From Spisula solida (Eukaryota > Mollusca > Bivalvia > Venerida > Mactridae): DNA of 64,000 nucleotides. Each line of letters begins with the position of its first letter. Position 1 is the first letter of the stretch. The stretch lies in contig OX365953.1 in the NCBI GenBank assembly GCA_947247005.1, positions 7,445,001-7,509,000 on the forward strand, in the 5' to 3' direction. This document shows, one piece after another, positions 1 to 11,600 of this stretch. A model generated the notes under the pieces. The model was not told the origin of the DNA and ran no database searches. It saw nothing but the letters and a program-made list of their open reading frames with translations. Made by a program: the position numbers and the translations under genes.

Positions 1-195
1 TATACACAATGTTAAATGTGTCTCTGTCATCACATCACTGCAACACTTTTGTCACTCATACATGTAAACGTACATTTGTATATCAATATTTTAATTTCAG
101 TCATCACATCGCTGCATCAGTTTTTGGATCACCTCTTTGTGTGAAGTTTATTCTTGTTTATCTGAAGACAAAGTTAAATGTTTATGTTAAAAATA
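1..195. other. No gene seen
   Basis: A+T-rich sequence with no convincing exon, RNA gene or inverted repeat. It is probably part of the CLUH intron or upstream region. Confidence 0.4.
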
Positions 196-882
196 TATTT
201 ATCATATGTTTGACGTCGCGGCAGCGTAATAAAGCCATTATTTATTTTTGATAATACACTAGTGTAATAAAGCTTTTACGTGACGTCACTTAAAGTATAG
301 ACGACGTCGTCAAAGTTGCGCGTTTATTATAGTGAAAATAAGAAGCTATTTTTATGTTTCGGCTAGAAATGGCTAACATATGATAAAAAGAACATTACAT
401 TAATTTTGTGACTTTCAACATTGGATTTATTCAACTCGTTGAATAAAATCGATAAAATGCTCTGCAGAGCCTCGCATTTTATCATTTTATTCAACTCGTT
501 TAATAAATTCAATATGAAAAGACACTCATGTAATATCCTCTATTTATCATATGTTTGACGTCGCGGTAGCGTAATAAAGCCATTATTTATTTTAAATAAT
601 ACACAAGTGTAATAAAGCTATCACGCGACGTCATTCAAAGTATAGGCCACGTCGTCAAAGTTGTGTGTTTATTATAGTGAAAAATAAGTAGCTATTTATG
701 TTTCGGCCGGAAAAGGATAACATGTGATAAAAAGAACATTACATTTGTGACTTTCCACATTGGATTTATTAAACTCGTTGAAAAAATCGATAAAATGCTC
801 GGTAGAGCCTCGCATTTTATTATTTTATTCAACTCGTTTAATAAATTCAATATGGAAAGACACTCATGTAATATCCTCTATA
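196..882. repeat. 345-bp unit in tandem duplicate, rich in palindromes
   Basis: Two copies, 196-540 and 541 to about 881, align along their whole length with scattered substitutions. Each copy carries several CRE-like or related palindromes (TTGACGTCGCGG, GACGTCA, GACGACGTCGTC). Each also has a stem formed by GATAAAATGC and GCATTTTATC (451-460 with 474-483 in copy 1), flanked by ATTCAACTCGTT motifs. The divergence suggests an old duplication of one mobile-element end. A truncated relative lies at 49727-49870. No coding frame is seen. Confidence 0.75.
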
Positions 883-2053
883 TATATTATTATGTATAAT
901 TGCTTTGCACATGTCGGTCGATCGCTCAGTCTGTCTGTAAACCAAACGGTTTTCGTTCAATAACTGCCTTATATTCACCAAACTTTACATGGAGGTTGAT
1001 TTTTAGGTCAGTAGATCAAATGGCACTTTGACCTCTATTAATATTCTGACTATTTGGCTGCCATAGAGGCATTTTTAATATTTAGTGTAGTTTTCACATT
1101 AAAGTCATAGAACGTATTGTGCAAAAGTGTTGGTAATCATTAATAAGCGATACATCCAGGTGCCAATTGTTTTGTTAAAAAAATATGTCAATGACATCAT
1201 GACTTAAACAAGAAATACCACTGAATGTGATGAATACCCCAAGAAACAGCTTGACACAGTCACTTACATGTGCTTTGACAAACAACTGGACTTAGTACTG
1301 ATCATTCATGTAAACTGTCATTGAAATCAACCCAATGGTAACAAAGGAAAAATTCTTAAGTGTAAAAAAACAAAGGGCCATAACTCCCTTAAAATTAATC
1401 CTTCTAATGAATGTCAAGGGTATGCACAAGTAGACTTAGTACTGACCTTTCATGCAAAGTTTCGTTGAAATTCGACCATTGGTAACAGAGAAATAGCGCT
1501 AAAATTTTTTTATAAGTGTAAAAAACAAAAGGCCAAAACTCCCATAAAATTGATCCGACAAACATGTGCTGTAGAAACGCACAACTAGACTTGGTACTGA
1601 TCATTCATACAAAGTTTTATTGAAATCCAACCATTAATAACAGAGAAATAGCGCAGACAAAATTTATAAGTGAAAATAAAAAAGGGCCATAACTCTGTTA
1701 AAATTTATCCGACCAATGTGTGCCGAGAATATGCACAACTAGACTTAGTACTGATCATTCATGCAAAGTTTTGATGAACTCTGACTATTGGTAACAATGA
1801 AATAGCGCGGACAAAATTTATAAGTGTAAAAAAACAAAATGCCATAACTCCCTTAAAATTTATCTTACCGGCTTATGCCGACGATATGCACAACTAGACT
1901 TGGTACTGATCATTCATGCAAAGTTTTGATAAAATCCGACCAATAGTTACAGAGAAATAGCGCGGAAAAAATTATACGGACTAACCAACCAACCATCCTC
2001 AAACATGACTCCAATATAGCCCCCATATACTATGTATCTGGGGGTATAATAAT
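883..2053. mobile_element. Pearl-like element, family A (long copy)
   Basis: It starts with the family A head (GCTTTGCACATGTCGGTCG, then CTGTCTGTAAACCAAACGG). It continues through about five tandem units of roughly 154 bp marked by GACTTAGTACTGATCATTC (near 1290, 1433, 1586, 1742, 1896). It ends in CCCCCATATACTATGTATCTGGGGG. Head, short-period tract and tandem core resemble the bivalve pearl and Helentron-associated elements; that family assignment is inference. Shorter relatives lie at 25850, 37399 and 53107. Confidence 0.6.
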
Positions 2054-2196
2054 AACCTTATTTGTAATGGGCAAGTGGATGTTATACGGCCCAACAGATC
2101 AAAACACTGCAATGATATTTCATAGAATCAAGGAATCATCAACGTCTTCACATTTTGAAACTTGATCTGTAAACAAATTTTCAACAAACTGCCTGA

Positions 2197-2423
2197 AGGC
2201 CGTCCTTAAAAATAATGTTTGTTTGTGGTAACGCTACCTACCCATCCTAATGGCCCCCTACTCCTTTTTTCCAGTCCATTTTCTTATATAACTATATCGA
2301 CCCAATTGCGTTTACAGGTTCAACAAAATAAAATTCTATACAAAATTTTTTTCGACCAACCTACCCACCTTAAAAATCTTCGGTCACGTTACCACAAACA
2401 AAACCATTGTTTAAGGATGGCCT
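2197..2423. mobile_element. 227-bp MITE with ~37-bp terminal inverted repeats
   Basis: The left end AGGCCGTCCTTAAA and the inverted right end AGGCCATCCTTAAA extend over about 37 bp to a shared GTTTGTGGTAACG. The inside carries CTACCTACCCATCC-type tracts like those of family N (16955, 22620). It is non-autonomous and has no coding capacity. It lies just beyond the stop codon of the antisense HARBI1-like gene and might contribute to that gene's 3' UTR. Confidence 0.75.
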
Positions 2424-2444
2424 AACTTTATGATTAAAGTACCA

Positions 2445-5400
2445 TTATTTCATTAACATTATTTTACACATTACATAAATTAAGTACCTGAAAAATGTCT
2501 GTGCAATATGAGCTCTAACTCCCCTTCCATCCTGTTCACCTCTAAATTGATTAACTGGGGGCTGTGGTAAGATGTTGTCAGCATCGTCAAAGTCCTCTCC
2601 CATGTTCCAATTGATGGACAGATTGTGCAGAACAGCACAAGCAACAACAATTCTAGAGACCTTACGTGGTTTCATTCGGATCTGGTAAAGATGTAAAAAC
2701 ATTGCTTAAATATACTCCAAAACCAAATAGTGGCTTAGTCTATGAAGTATGCAGTGCATAGAGAAATAAAAGGCATTAAATGTTAATCCTTAAATGTATG
2801 TTATGACATAACATGACTTATAGCCATACCTACTAGTGCCCACTTCTAAATGTGAACATGTGCTACAGTGTCAAAGCAATATCATTGATAGCAGACGAGA
2901 TCATACAATTTTATAAGTAAAACAAGTCATGGAAATTTCATGAGATATTCATTATGGGTTTGCCGATGCATCTAAATATCTATGGATCTCGATAGTATGG
3001 ATCAATAGTTAAAGTCTCGATCCAATAACTATTGCCGACAGTTAGCTCAACTATCGATATTTACAATAGTTTCCTTCTTATTAATAAAGTTTATCACTAA
3101 TTCAAAACAATTTTCATCCTCTTTCAAAAAACTAATTTTTAATAACCCCACGCATAAAAACTGCGACAAAGGACCAATATCGCAATACCTTGAATTACGT
3201 CCTTAACCTTGAGGCGGCACTATTGGAATGATGGTTCTGCACGTCGTCTTTACAAGTTACACATTTTCTAGGACTATTATGCAATTCGGCCCAAGCGTTA
3301 AACATTAATCTGGACACAAAATGCTAGATTCGAACCTTTGACCTTGAACTGTGAACTTGATGCTGCACAGTTGAAATGTGGGTTCTGCATGTTGTCATTA
3401 TTAGTTATACGCATTTTTAATAAGTTATATGCAATTTGGCCATGTAGAAGACACAATTTTGTTACAGACGGACGGACGCACAAACAGAGACCATTTCAAT
3501 AATCCCCCCCAATTTTGTGGTGGGGGATTGATATTAGATCTATTTGAATGTTATACACAAAGCTTACTGTATCAGCTAAAACATGAAACTTCCGTTTCCA
3601 CACCCCAAACGTTCTTTCAATTAAATTCCTAGTCGCAATATGTGCTCGATTGAAATTTTCCTCCATCTCATTTGCTGGAAAAGACAAAATATAGTGTTAA
3701 AATAAAGCCATCATGCATATACAGCAAATTATGCATGTGAAATAAATTTATAACAGCATGATTCTGACTCATCATAAATTCACCATCTAATGCAGAGGCA
3801 ACTATCCCTGAAACTGTATGAATCTTAAATTATTCATACTTTTTTAACAAGAGAATCCTAGGTGGCTAACCTGATATAATAGTATCAGGACTAAAACAAC
3901 ATCTGTCGTTCTGAAATGTGTGTGAGAACAAATGCACAATGTCACCAAAGAATCTTACACTCTTTGTTAGGTGATACTTGCAAACTAACAGTATATCAAA
4001 CCCCTTCAGGGAAAATGCATGCTAGATCTTGATCATTGTGACCAAAAATTGAAACAAGCTCGGCAAAACTGTTCGGAACTTCCAAAATCGTTACTGTAAA
4101 TGTATTATTCACAAATACTGAAGGTTTGATATACCTTGTATAGATAGATCAAAGAGTACCGAATGACCTTAAGGTAAAATAAGAAATATGTGTTTTAAAA
4201 ATAATTAGGCAGGGCTAATACATGATAAAACTTTACTACAACACAAAACTTAACCATGCAACTCCAACATTTAAGTGATGACAATTACCTAAGTCAGTAA
4301 AGTAAGTGTTCTTAAAAAAAAATTACACCACAAGGGTTTCCTGTTTTATTTGTAAACATTTAAATACCTGGATGTAAAAAGGGAGTCAGCAGGAAGGGTC
4401 GACAGGCATATCCACTATCTCCCAGTAATAGTCCATCATCCAATCCTGTAATTAATACACAGAATACTCATTATATAGCAGAGTTCAAGAACAGTGTGTG
4501 ATCATTCAATTGTTCTAGGATCAAAGTAATGGCCAAAAAAACCAAGAGCTGTCCTCAAACAGAGTGCTCCACTATTTGCAGCGCCATGCTAGGATAGTAC
4601 AATTATTATATATTCAAAACAAAATGCTTCATACCAGCAGCATTACCCTCTGCTGTGTAGAGGTTGGGGCTTCTAAGTCGAAAAAGGGGGATAATTTGGA
4701 CAAAATTAAAAAAAAGCCTGTACCTAAACTTTAACAAAAGTGTTACGCCGATGCTAGGGTGACTGCAATAGCTCCCCTTATTCTACAAATAGTGGAGCTA
4801 AAAAGGAATTAAGTGATCACGGAATGAATTAAATCGAGTTCTATTGTGTTCCGTCACCTCCAACCATCCAATGTAGCTTTCATGATTGGGGTCAGACAGA
4901 CAGACAGATGTAAGGAGACTACTATAGGGCGAGCAACCACACTTTTTCTATGGGCCCTTATAATCAGAGATACGACTATGTTAATGATATAGTCCATGTA
5001 TTTAATAAACAATGCAGACCTGTGCATCACATGTATGCATCTAGTATTTAATTTTAGAAATAACCACTTATCTTATGTAAAGAAATTTAGGAAATACATA
5101 CCCATGTGAGTATCCTCAAGATGTCTGGCTAAATTGGATACCCTAAACACATGGGAGTCATGACTGCTGCCTGGCCAAGCAGCATTTAATGATGTAAATC
5201 TACCTAAAAAAGGCAGAAAATTGTTATGTCTAATGTAACATCATTTAAAAGCAAGAATTATAACTGCTTTAAATTAATTTTGATTTTCAACAAGAGATGA
5301 CCAAAAACAGCCCACTTCCCTATTGACATTGCCATGCTAGGATAGACTCATAGTATAAGACAATATGAAAACCTTGTACATGCAAAAGAGGCTATGATTA

Positions 5401-8328
5401 AGGGGTCAGCATGAACTACTAGGGCAGGTGAGCGACCTATGGCCCTTGTGACCCTCTTGATGTAAGTATGTAAAGTATCAAAGCAATTACATGGTATGGC
5501 ATTGTGCTCTGAAGATATATCAGGTTAAAAAACCTAAACTTTAACATTTGCATTTCTAAGTCAAATCTTTGCTTTTCTAACTTCTAAGTCCAAAAGGGGG
5601 CAATGCCAGAGGATCAACTAGCTGCTGAATCTGGAGGGTCATTTCACAGGCCTAAGAAACTATATCACAAAATACTGAGTTTTGAAAATCCCAATCATCC
5701 CGTCATAACAGTATGTATAGTAATAAATACTGTATGAACAAATAGTTATCATAGTTTTACATACTTTTATTTGCTATTTATATTTCAATTCAACATATTC
5801 ACAATAAAAGTGATGACCGAATGATGGGGGAATTTCAAAACTCTTTATTTTGTGATATAATTTCTTGTGGTCATTTTGTGAATTTCAATGATTTTTTTTT
5901 AACAAAATTAAACCGCCTGTGTCATTTATGATTAAAATTGGGAAATTTTGTAATTATTAAAACTGAAAAGGGGAAAAATGCATTCTTTTCGGGAAAAAAT
6001 TGAGACTTTTTGGGGAAAATGGAGCTTAATTTGCTTGGGAAAGGTGTCTGTATTTGGCCCCAAAAATATACAAAAAATATCACTGACTTTTGACTAAATT
6101 TTACTTTTTATAGGCAAAACACCCATGATTTTAGTGAAAAGACACTTCAAACCTACAAATTGAGGGTCAAAAAGTGTTTTGTTTAGAAATTACAGGGGTC
6201 AAAATCCCTACTCCCAAGTCAAATGGAACACCTAAATGCTTCATAGAGTTACCTACCCCTGTGTAGGGGTTGGGATCATGATGGTTACAAGTATGCAAAG
6301 TATCTTGAAGCAATATGTCAATGCACTACACTATTTATTAGAGGCTAAAAAACTTTTACCTAACCTCCAACACATACATACTCATAGAATAAACAGAGCA
6401 AAAGCAATCAATAAACTGCAGTTAAGAAATCTAGCTAAAACTTTATAAAATTATAATGTGTAGCTCATTTATAACCTTGGACTAGTGGATTGCCATGGAA
6501 TACAAAAATTGGATGACAAACTGTACTTTGGTTGTTTACATTTGAGAAATTAAATATTGCCCCCTTGGGGCCTCATTAATATGCACTAGCATAATTGTTA
6601 ATGTTCAATTTGCATTATTATTTTGTGTTAAAATATGCTTACATTTACAATCCAATTAAAAATGTCTGAAGTAACATTATACATAACATTCATGCAGTAA
6701 TATGCTACACAGAACCTGGAACATATCTGCTAAGTCAGTTACACACGTGTGGTTTGTTGGTCAGTGTTTATCAAATCAAAGTAGAAATATCATAAGAAAT
6801 TCTCCCGTTTCCTTTGGTCAAATTAGCTAATTCATGACAAAACCGATCAAAACGAGTCAAGAAATATACTGACTGTATACTATAGACTGTATCGATCTCC
6901 TCACACATAATCTACTTCCAAGTTATAAGTCCATTTTCTAGTTGTATTGATTTAAACTTAACATTTCATTTGTTAATTGGCATTTAACAAGCGTCGTAGG
7001 TACAAGTCATGTGGCGACATCTAGAGTCAGTTGTAAATATTTCCTAACACAGCGCAGTATATTTGAAACAGACTATAAAACATGAATGAAAGTCACATGA
7101 CCAGATCAGAGTTTTTAAGCCAAACCAAAGAATAATGAGTCATCGTCCCTGTAATTCGTACACGATATTTTTGTGTCAAATATTTCTGATGGCAAGTATG
7201 GATAGTTTGTTCGCAAACTAGAAAGTCTGGAATTGTCAATTAAATAAACCAAGCAAATATAAACTGGAAATCATCACCAACAACAGGCGCATATAGACCT
7301 CTTTTCTGGATCTAGATCTACTTCGGATGTTATCTAGATCTAACCCAAATGATTTGTTTGGTCAGGATAGATGACTTTTTTGTCACACTTGGAAATGAGA
7401 AGAAAGAAGTGTACTTATATGCTAAACAAACCTCGTGTAACTGCTAGGCCTGTATAGTTTAAAAATGCCAATTTTCGAATAATTATTGATGAGACGTTTA
7501 CCTAAAGTCATTGTAGTGTTGGCCTAATTTGTTGCACGCGCCAAATGAAGTTTTCAAAATGAAATGACGCTGTGTTTATGGCTTTCTCTGTTTTGATTAT
7601 GTTTAAATGTGTCATTTATAACGAAGTTGATTGCGGCAATCTAGATCTACAGATTGATTTACGAATAAACTACCAAGTAAGGGGTTTGAAATGTGCATGT
7701 GAATGCTACTGTTGTGCTTATTTTAAATATCTGGCAAGTTAAAAGGGTCCCGGGAACAACTTGAATACTTGTGTCAGTTGTGGCTGTATTTACCTTGGGC
7801 GTCACACGTCGCTTGCACATTCAGGGAATGCCTGTGATGCCGGTTCACGTAATGCGCTTCCTGTTCCTTCGATGGTGATATGATGTGAACATGTGTCCCG
7901 TCAATCAAACCGATGACAGAGGGAAACCCTCTGATTTCATGAAAACCCCGTTTCTGTACTTGCTTTTCAGCCCGTGATACCGGAAAACTAATGGCCATGT
8001 CCTTCAGGTCAAACAGAGCGTTGGTCACGTCCGTCACGACCCTTGACACCGTGGCAACATCAACCCCAAAGGTATCCCCTAAAACCTGCAAAAAACTCCC
8101 CGAGGCATAAAACCTCAATGCAATCATGATCTGTTGCCGCGGTGTCAAGGGCCTGTTCCGTCTCATAGGCCGTTCCAGTCGGTCTCCTATCAGTCGAACT
8201 AGTCTGTCGAGTCCGTCTGGCGTAAATCTGTACCGTCTGCGTACGTATTCGGGGTCGTCCACGTCCAGTTGGAGGTCAATCCGTCTAAATTGCCGTTCCA
8301 GTCGAGCGTTCGGTACAAGGTCGGCCAT
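2445..8328 (-). CDS. HARBI1: HARBI1-like PIF/Harbinger nuclease gene (5 coding exons)
   Basis: Exons on the - strand are 8328-7794, 5203-5102, 4445-4368, 3674-3568 and 2681-2445. All introns are GT-AG and the joined frame is open for 352 aa (human HARBI1 is about 349). The ATG at 8328 ([14 protein letters not shown]) has a strong context, with A at -3 and G at +4. Residues about 60-105 hold a helix-turn-helix region ([17 protein letters not shown], then [10 protein letters not shown]). The RNase-H-like DDE nuclease follows, with acidic residues visible at D143 (LIDGTHVHI), D194 ([10 protein letters not shown]) and E258 ([10 protein letters not shown]). The conserved tail is [12 protein letters not shown]. 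Family knowledge: such proteins cut DNA at TTA-type targets, usually with a Myb-like partner; no partner gene is seen here. With no frame damage and no convincing terminal repeats at the edges, it may be a host gene or a recently active element. The last exon may instead splice on at 2490 (TTTTTCAG/GTACTT). The gene lies antisense within a presumed CLUH intron. Confidence 0.88.
2940..3250. mobile_element. Degenerate hAT-like MITE in HARBI1-like intron 4
   Basis: It shares a long stretch with the better-preserved element at 41255-41760: the CTCGATCCAATAACTAT motif, CTATCGAT repeats and a following AATAAAGTTTAT. Its ends are not recognisable, so it is an old copy. Confidence 0.55.
3280..3535 (-). 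mobile_element. Reverse-oriented pearl-like element fragment
   Basis: A GACGGACGGACG tract at about 3469-3480 is followed by a hairpin, ATCCCCCCCAATTTTG facing GTGGGGGAT (3503-3530). That is the same hairpin plus microsatellite design as families A, B and E but in the opposite orientation. TTGACCTTGAAC text lies on the left. It ends 33 nt from the HARBI1-like exon 4 donor. Confidence 0.5.
5612..6230. mobile_element. Family M element with a family I element nested inside
   Basis: The outer text (CTGAATCTGGAGGGTCATTT at the left; ATTGAGGGTCAAAAAGTG and GGGGTCAAAATCCCTACT at the right) matches copies at 12093-12270 and, inverted, at 47665-47840. An inverted family I element fills the middle (about 5888-6085), recognised by TTTTTGGGGAAAAT, TTTGGCCCC and an ATCACTGA end. 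This is inside the first intron of the HARBI1-like gene, which otherwise (6240-7793) shows nothing recognisable. Confidence 0.5.
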
Positions 8329-8340
8329 TTTGTTTTTGGA

Positions 8341-8530
8341 TAAAGTTTTGGTTAAAAAGTTAACCAGACTCAATGAGTAGGGTTAACTTTTTCTGGTTAA
8401 CTTACGGGTTAACCTATGGATAACTTTGTCCAAAATTTTTATACAAATGGATTTAACCAGAAATCGACAAAGTTAACCAAAAGTCAGACTTAACCAATAT
8501 TTAACCACTGGTTAACTTTAACCAACGTTT
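8341..8530. repeat. Cluster of GTTAACC palindromes upstream of the HARBI1-like start
   Basis: About ten GGTTAA or TTAACC motifs occur in both orientations within 190 bp immediately 5' of the HARBI1-like ATG. One forms a hairpin: AAAAAGTTAACC and GGTTAACTTTTT around a short loop (about 8354-8392). Such clustered short inverted motifs are typical of transposase binding sites near a Harbinger terminus, or of a promoter. Which applies cannot be decided from the sequence. Confidence 0.5.
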
Positions 8531-8672
8531 ATACAATTGGGTGCTGGTGAAGTATTTCATTTGTATTGTTTAATGATAGTCTTATGCAATATATGTATTA
8601 CTATACTTTGGACTGTGTTATTCTATGTTATGAATATTGAATTGATGCCACGGTTAAATTTTCATTTTTCAG

Positions 8673-11600
8673 TTACAAAAATCAGCTAGCCAATTGAAAA
8701 TCAGACCACATAAGTAAGTTATTTATGCTACTTTAAAATCATTTACTCCATAGATATATATTTTCATGTATCATGCATACTTCTGTGCCAGTAATACCTG
8801 GGTCACAAAAAACCAGGATGTCGGAGGATGTCTGTGTATCCGATGTGATGGCATTATGTATGTGCACAATTGGACAATGATCATGCCGTTATGACGCTCG
8901 TATGACATCCGTCAGTCCTTAGGTAGACATCGACATCTGATGGTCACGGACAACTTTAGTTTTAATCAGATTGGATTTGAGACCCAGGTGGATTTGAGAC
9001 CTAGGTGGATTTGAGACCCAGGTGGATTTGTGACCTAGGTTTAAGACATCGAGGTTGTCAGTTACGAAATATCAGTGAGATAGTATCAGTAATTTTACGT
9101 TTGCACGAATATTGCCAGAGTTATCGCCCTTTATATATGGCATACGTATTTTTGACAAAAAACCTAAAATTACAGAATAACCTCTCCAGAGCGTCCCTCT
9201 GTAGAGCAACAATATCTCTATAAAAACACCTTCGAAATTTCCCTAAGCCCATTTTTACTATAAATTTAACCTCTGTATAGCAACAACCTTTAAACAACGG
9301 CCAATATTTGCAGCTCCCTTAAGGTGTTGCTCTACAGAGGTGGCGCTGTATGGTGTATATGTAATTGTCTGATACATTTCAGAGTATTAAATGAGAAAGA
9401 TGAAGAGATTGAATTATTCTCGTCGATAGAATGTAAGGGAATTGTGGGTAACGATCAACGCCACTATGTACTCGATCTGCTGAGAACGTTTCCTCCAGAT
9501 GTCAATTATTCAGACGGTAAACATTGAATGTTGCTTTATCACTCTCTGTCTCAACATTTCGACCCTATTATAAATGTTGAATTATTCTGTAAAACTGCAC
9601 ATTAACACCACTTAAAACTTAAGCCCACAATTGTCTTTAGAGGCTGTTATCGCTTTATTGTCATTCATAAAGAGCAAGAAATAAATTTTTAATTTATCAT
9701 GCATGCACCTAATTTGCCAAAATAGTTAGTGTCTAGGCCTGAGTACATGCAGGTTGATCCGTCTGTAGTAAAAACATGTCTGATTTATAAATATAGAGGC
9801 TATAGTAAAAACCATGTCCAATCTATAAATATAGAATGCTTGATACAACAGTACTCAAACTTGGTCTAGGTTTGCCCTTGTGACCCCTTATTTACCATAC
9901 CAGTGTATATTTACAGCTGAAGCAGAGGAACTCAGTAATGATATGAGAAACCATGGCTACCCACATACACATAGACACAAGTTATGTTGTTTGAGACAAG
10001 AATTGGTGGACGCATTTGTCGAGTAAGTACATCTTGTGTATTGGCTTTTGTGTCTTACATATGGGTTATAATGTCTTACATTTTGGCTGTAGTGTCTTAT
10101 GTCTTCCATTTTGGCTGTAGTGTCTTTTGCCTTCCACTTTGGCTCTAGTGTCTTATGTCTTCCATTTTGGCTGTAGTGTCTTATGTCTTCCATTTTGGCT
10201 GTAGTGTCTTTTGTCTTCCACTTTGGCTGTAGTGTCTTATGTCTTCCATTTTGGCTGTAGTGTCTTATGTCTTCCATTTTGGCTGTAGTGTCTTTTGTCT
10301 TCCACTTTGGCTGTAGTGTCTTATGTCTTCCATTTTGGCTGTAGTGTCTTATGTCTTCCACTTTGGCTGTAGTGTCTTTCGTCTTCCACTTTGGCTGTAG
10401 TGTCTTATGTCTTCCACTTTGGCTGTAGTGTCTTATGTCTTCCACTTTGGCTGTAGTGTCTTATGTCTTCCACTTTGGCTGTAGTGTCTTATGTCTTCCA
10501 TTTTGGCTGTAGTGTCTTTTGTCTTCCACTTTGGCTGTAGTGTCTTATGTCTTCCATTTTGGCTGTAGTGTCTTTTGTCTTCCACTTTGGCTCTAGTGTC
10601 ATTGTCTTCCACTTTGGCTGTAGTGTCTTACCTTTGTGCTGTATTGTCTTTTAAATGGGCTGTAGTGCCTTACGTTTGGGATGTAGTGCCTTACATTGTT
10701 ATTGCTTTGAAACTTTTAACACTTGTTTATCATCAATACCTTTCTCTGTAAGGCTAGACACATGGACATACTAGATAAGAAAAGTTTTAGTAGAATCTTT
10801 TCCTGGGTTATTAACTAATTTAGTGCACAAGGTTGTTTCAATGTTCAAGCTTTTAACATGACCATGTTATATGTTACAGGAATCGTTACGTAGCGTTTGT
10901 ACGTACTGCAGCATATCACTTCCAACAAATGCAGCTTCATAAGAAATCAACACAAGAACAAGGAGCCAAAGATACAAAACTGAAGGTAAGTACAATAAAG
11001 TGCCACAAAGTGTGCTTGGTCTCTAGCTAGATTCCAAGTATCAGGTTGGAAGCCTCTTGTTTGAGAAAAATGGTTAACAACATAATAATTATGATTTACA
11101 GGATTTTAAATTTGGCTCTATTGACACCCCTGTATACACCCCTGTATAAGGAAAAAGGCCATGTTATGGGTACTGTAAACCAATTTACTTTCGCGAATAC
11201 TTACTTTCGCGTTTTGCTGATTGTCAGCATATTTTTTTGTGTTTTAAAGTTCCCCGCATTGTCCATACTAATCTTTTTAACACTTTCGCGGTGATTTAAT
11301 TTTGTGAAATTCTACCACTCACGAACTCCGCGATATTAAGTAACACGCAATAATTTCTTAGTTTACAGTACAGTAAAATCTCGTTATCCCGATGGCCTAG
11401 CGGGACAAGCCAAATGCTCGAGATAAGCTAGTTGCTCGACATATCCGAAGTCTATTAATTAATATACAACATATAGCAAATTACGGGACTTTGAAATTAA
11501 CTCGACATAGGCCGGATTCTCGTAACAACGATGCTCGTCTTATTGAGGTTTTACTGTATTTGATTACATGGCATGTATCTTAATGATGTATGATATATAT

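Noticed and set aside
1205..2050. CRISPR-like array
   Set aside because: The units are about 154 bp of contiguous similar sequence without unique spacers, in an animal genome; it is the tandem core of a pearl-like element.
9957..10445. 162-codon antisense open frame with repeated [24 protein letters not shown] units
   Set aside because: It is the reverse strand of the 28-bp minisatellite in a CLUH intron; the repeat unit simply lacks stops.
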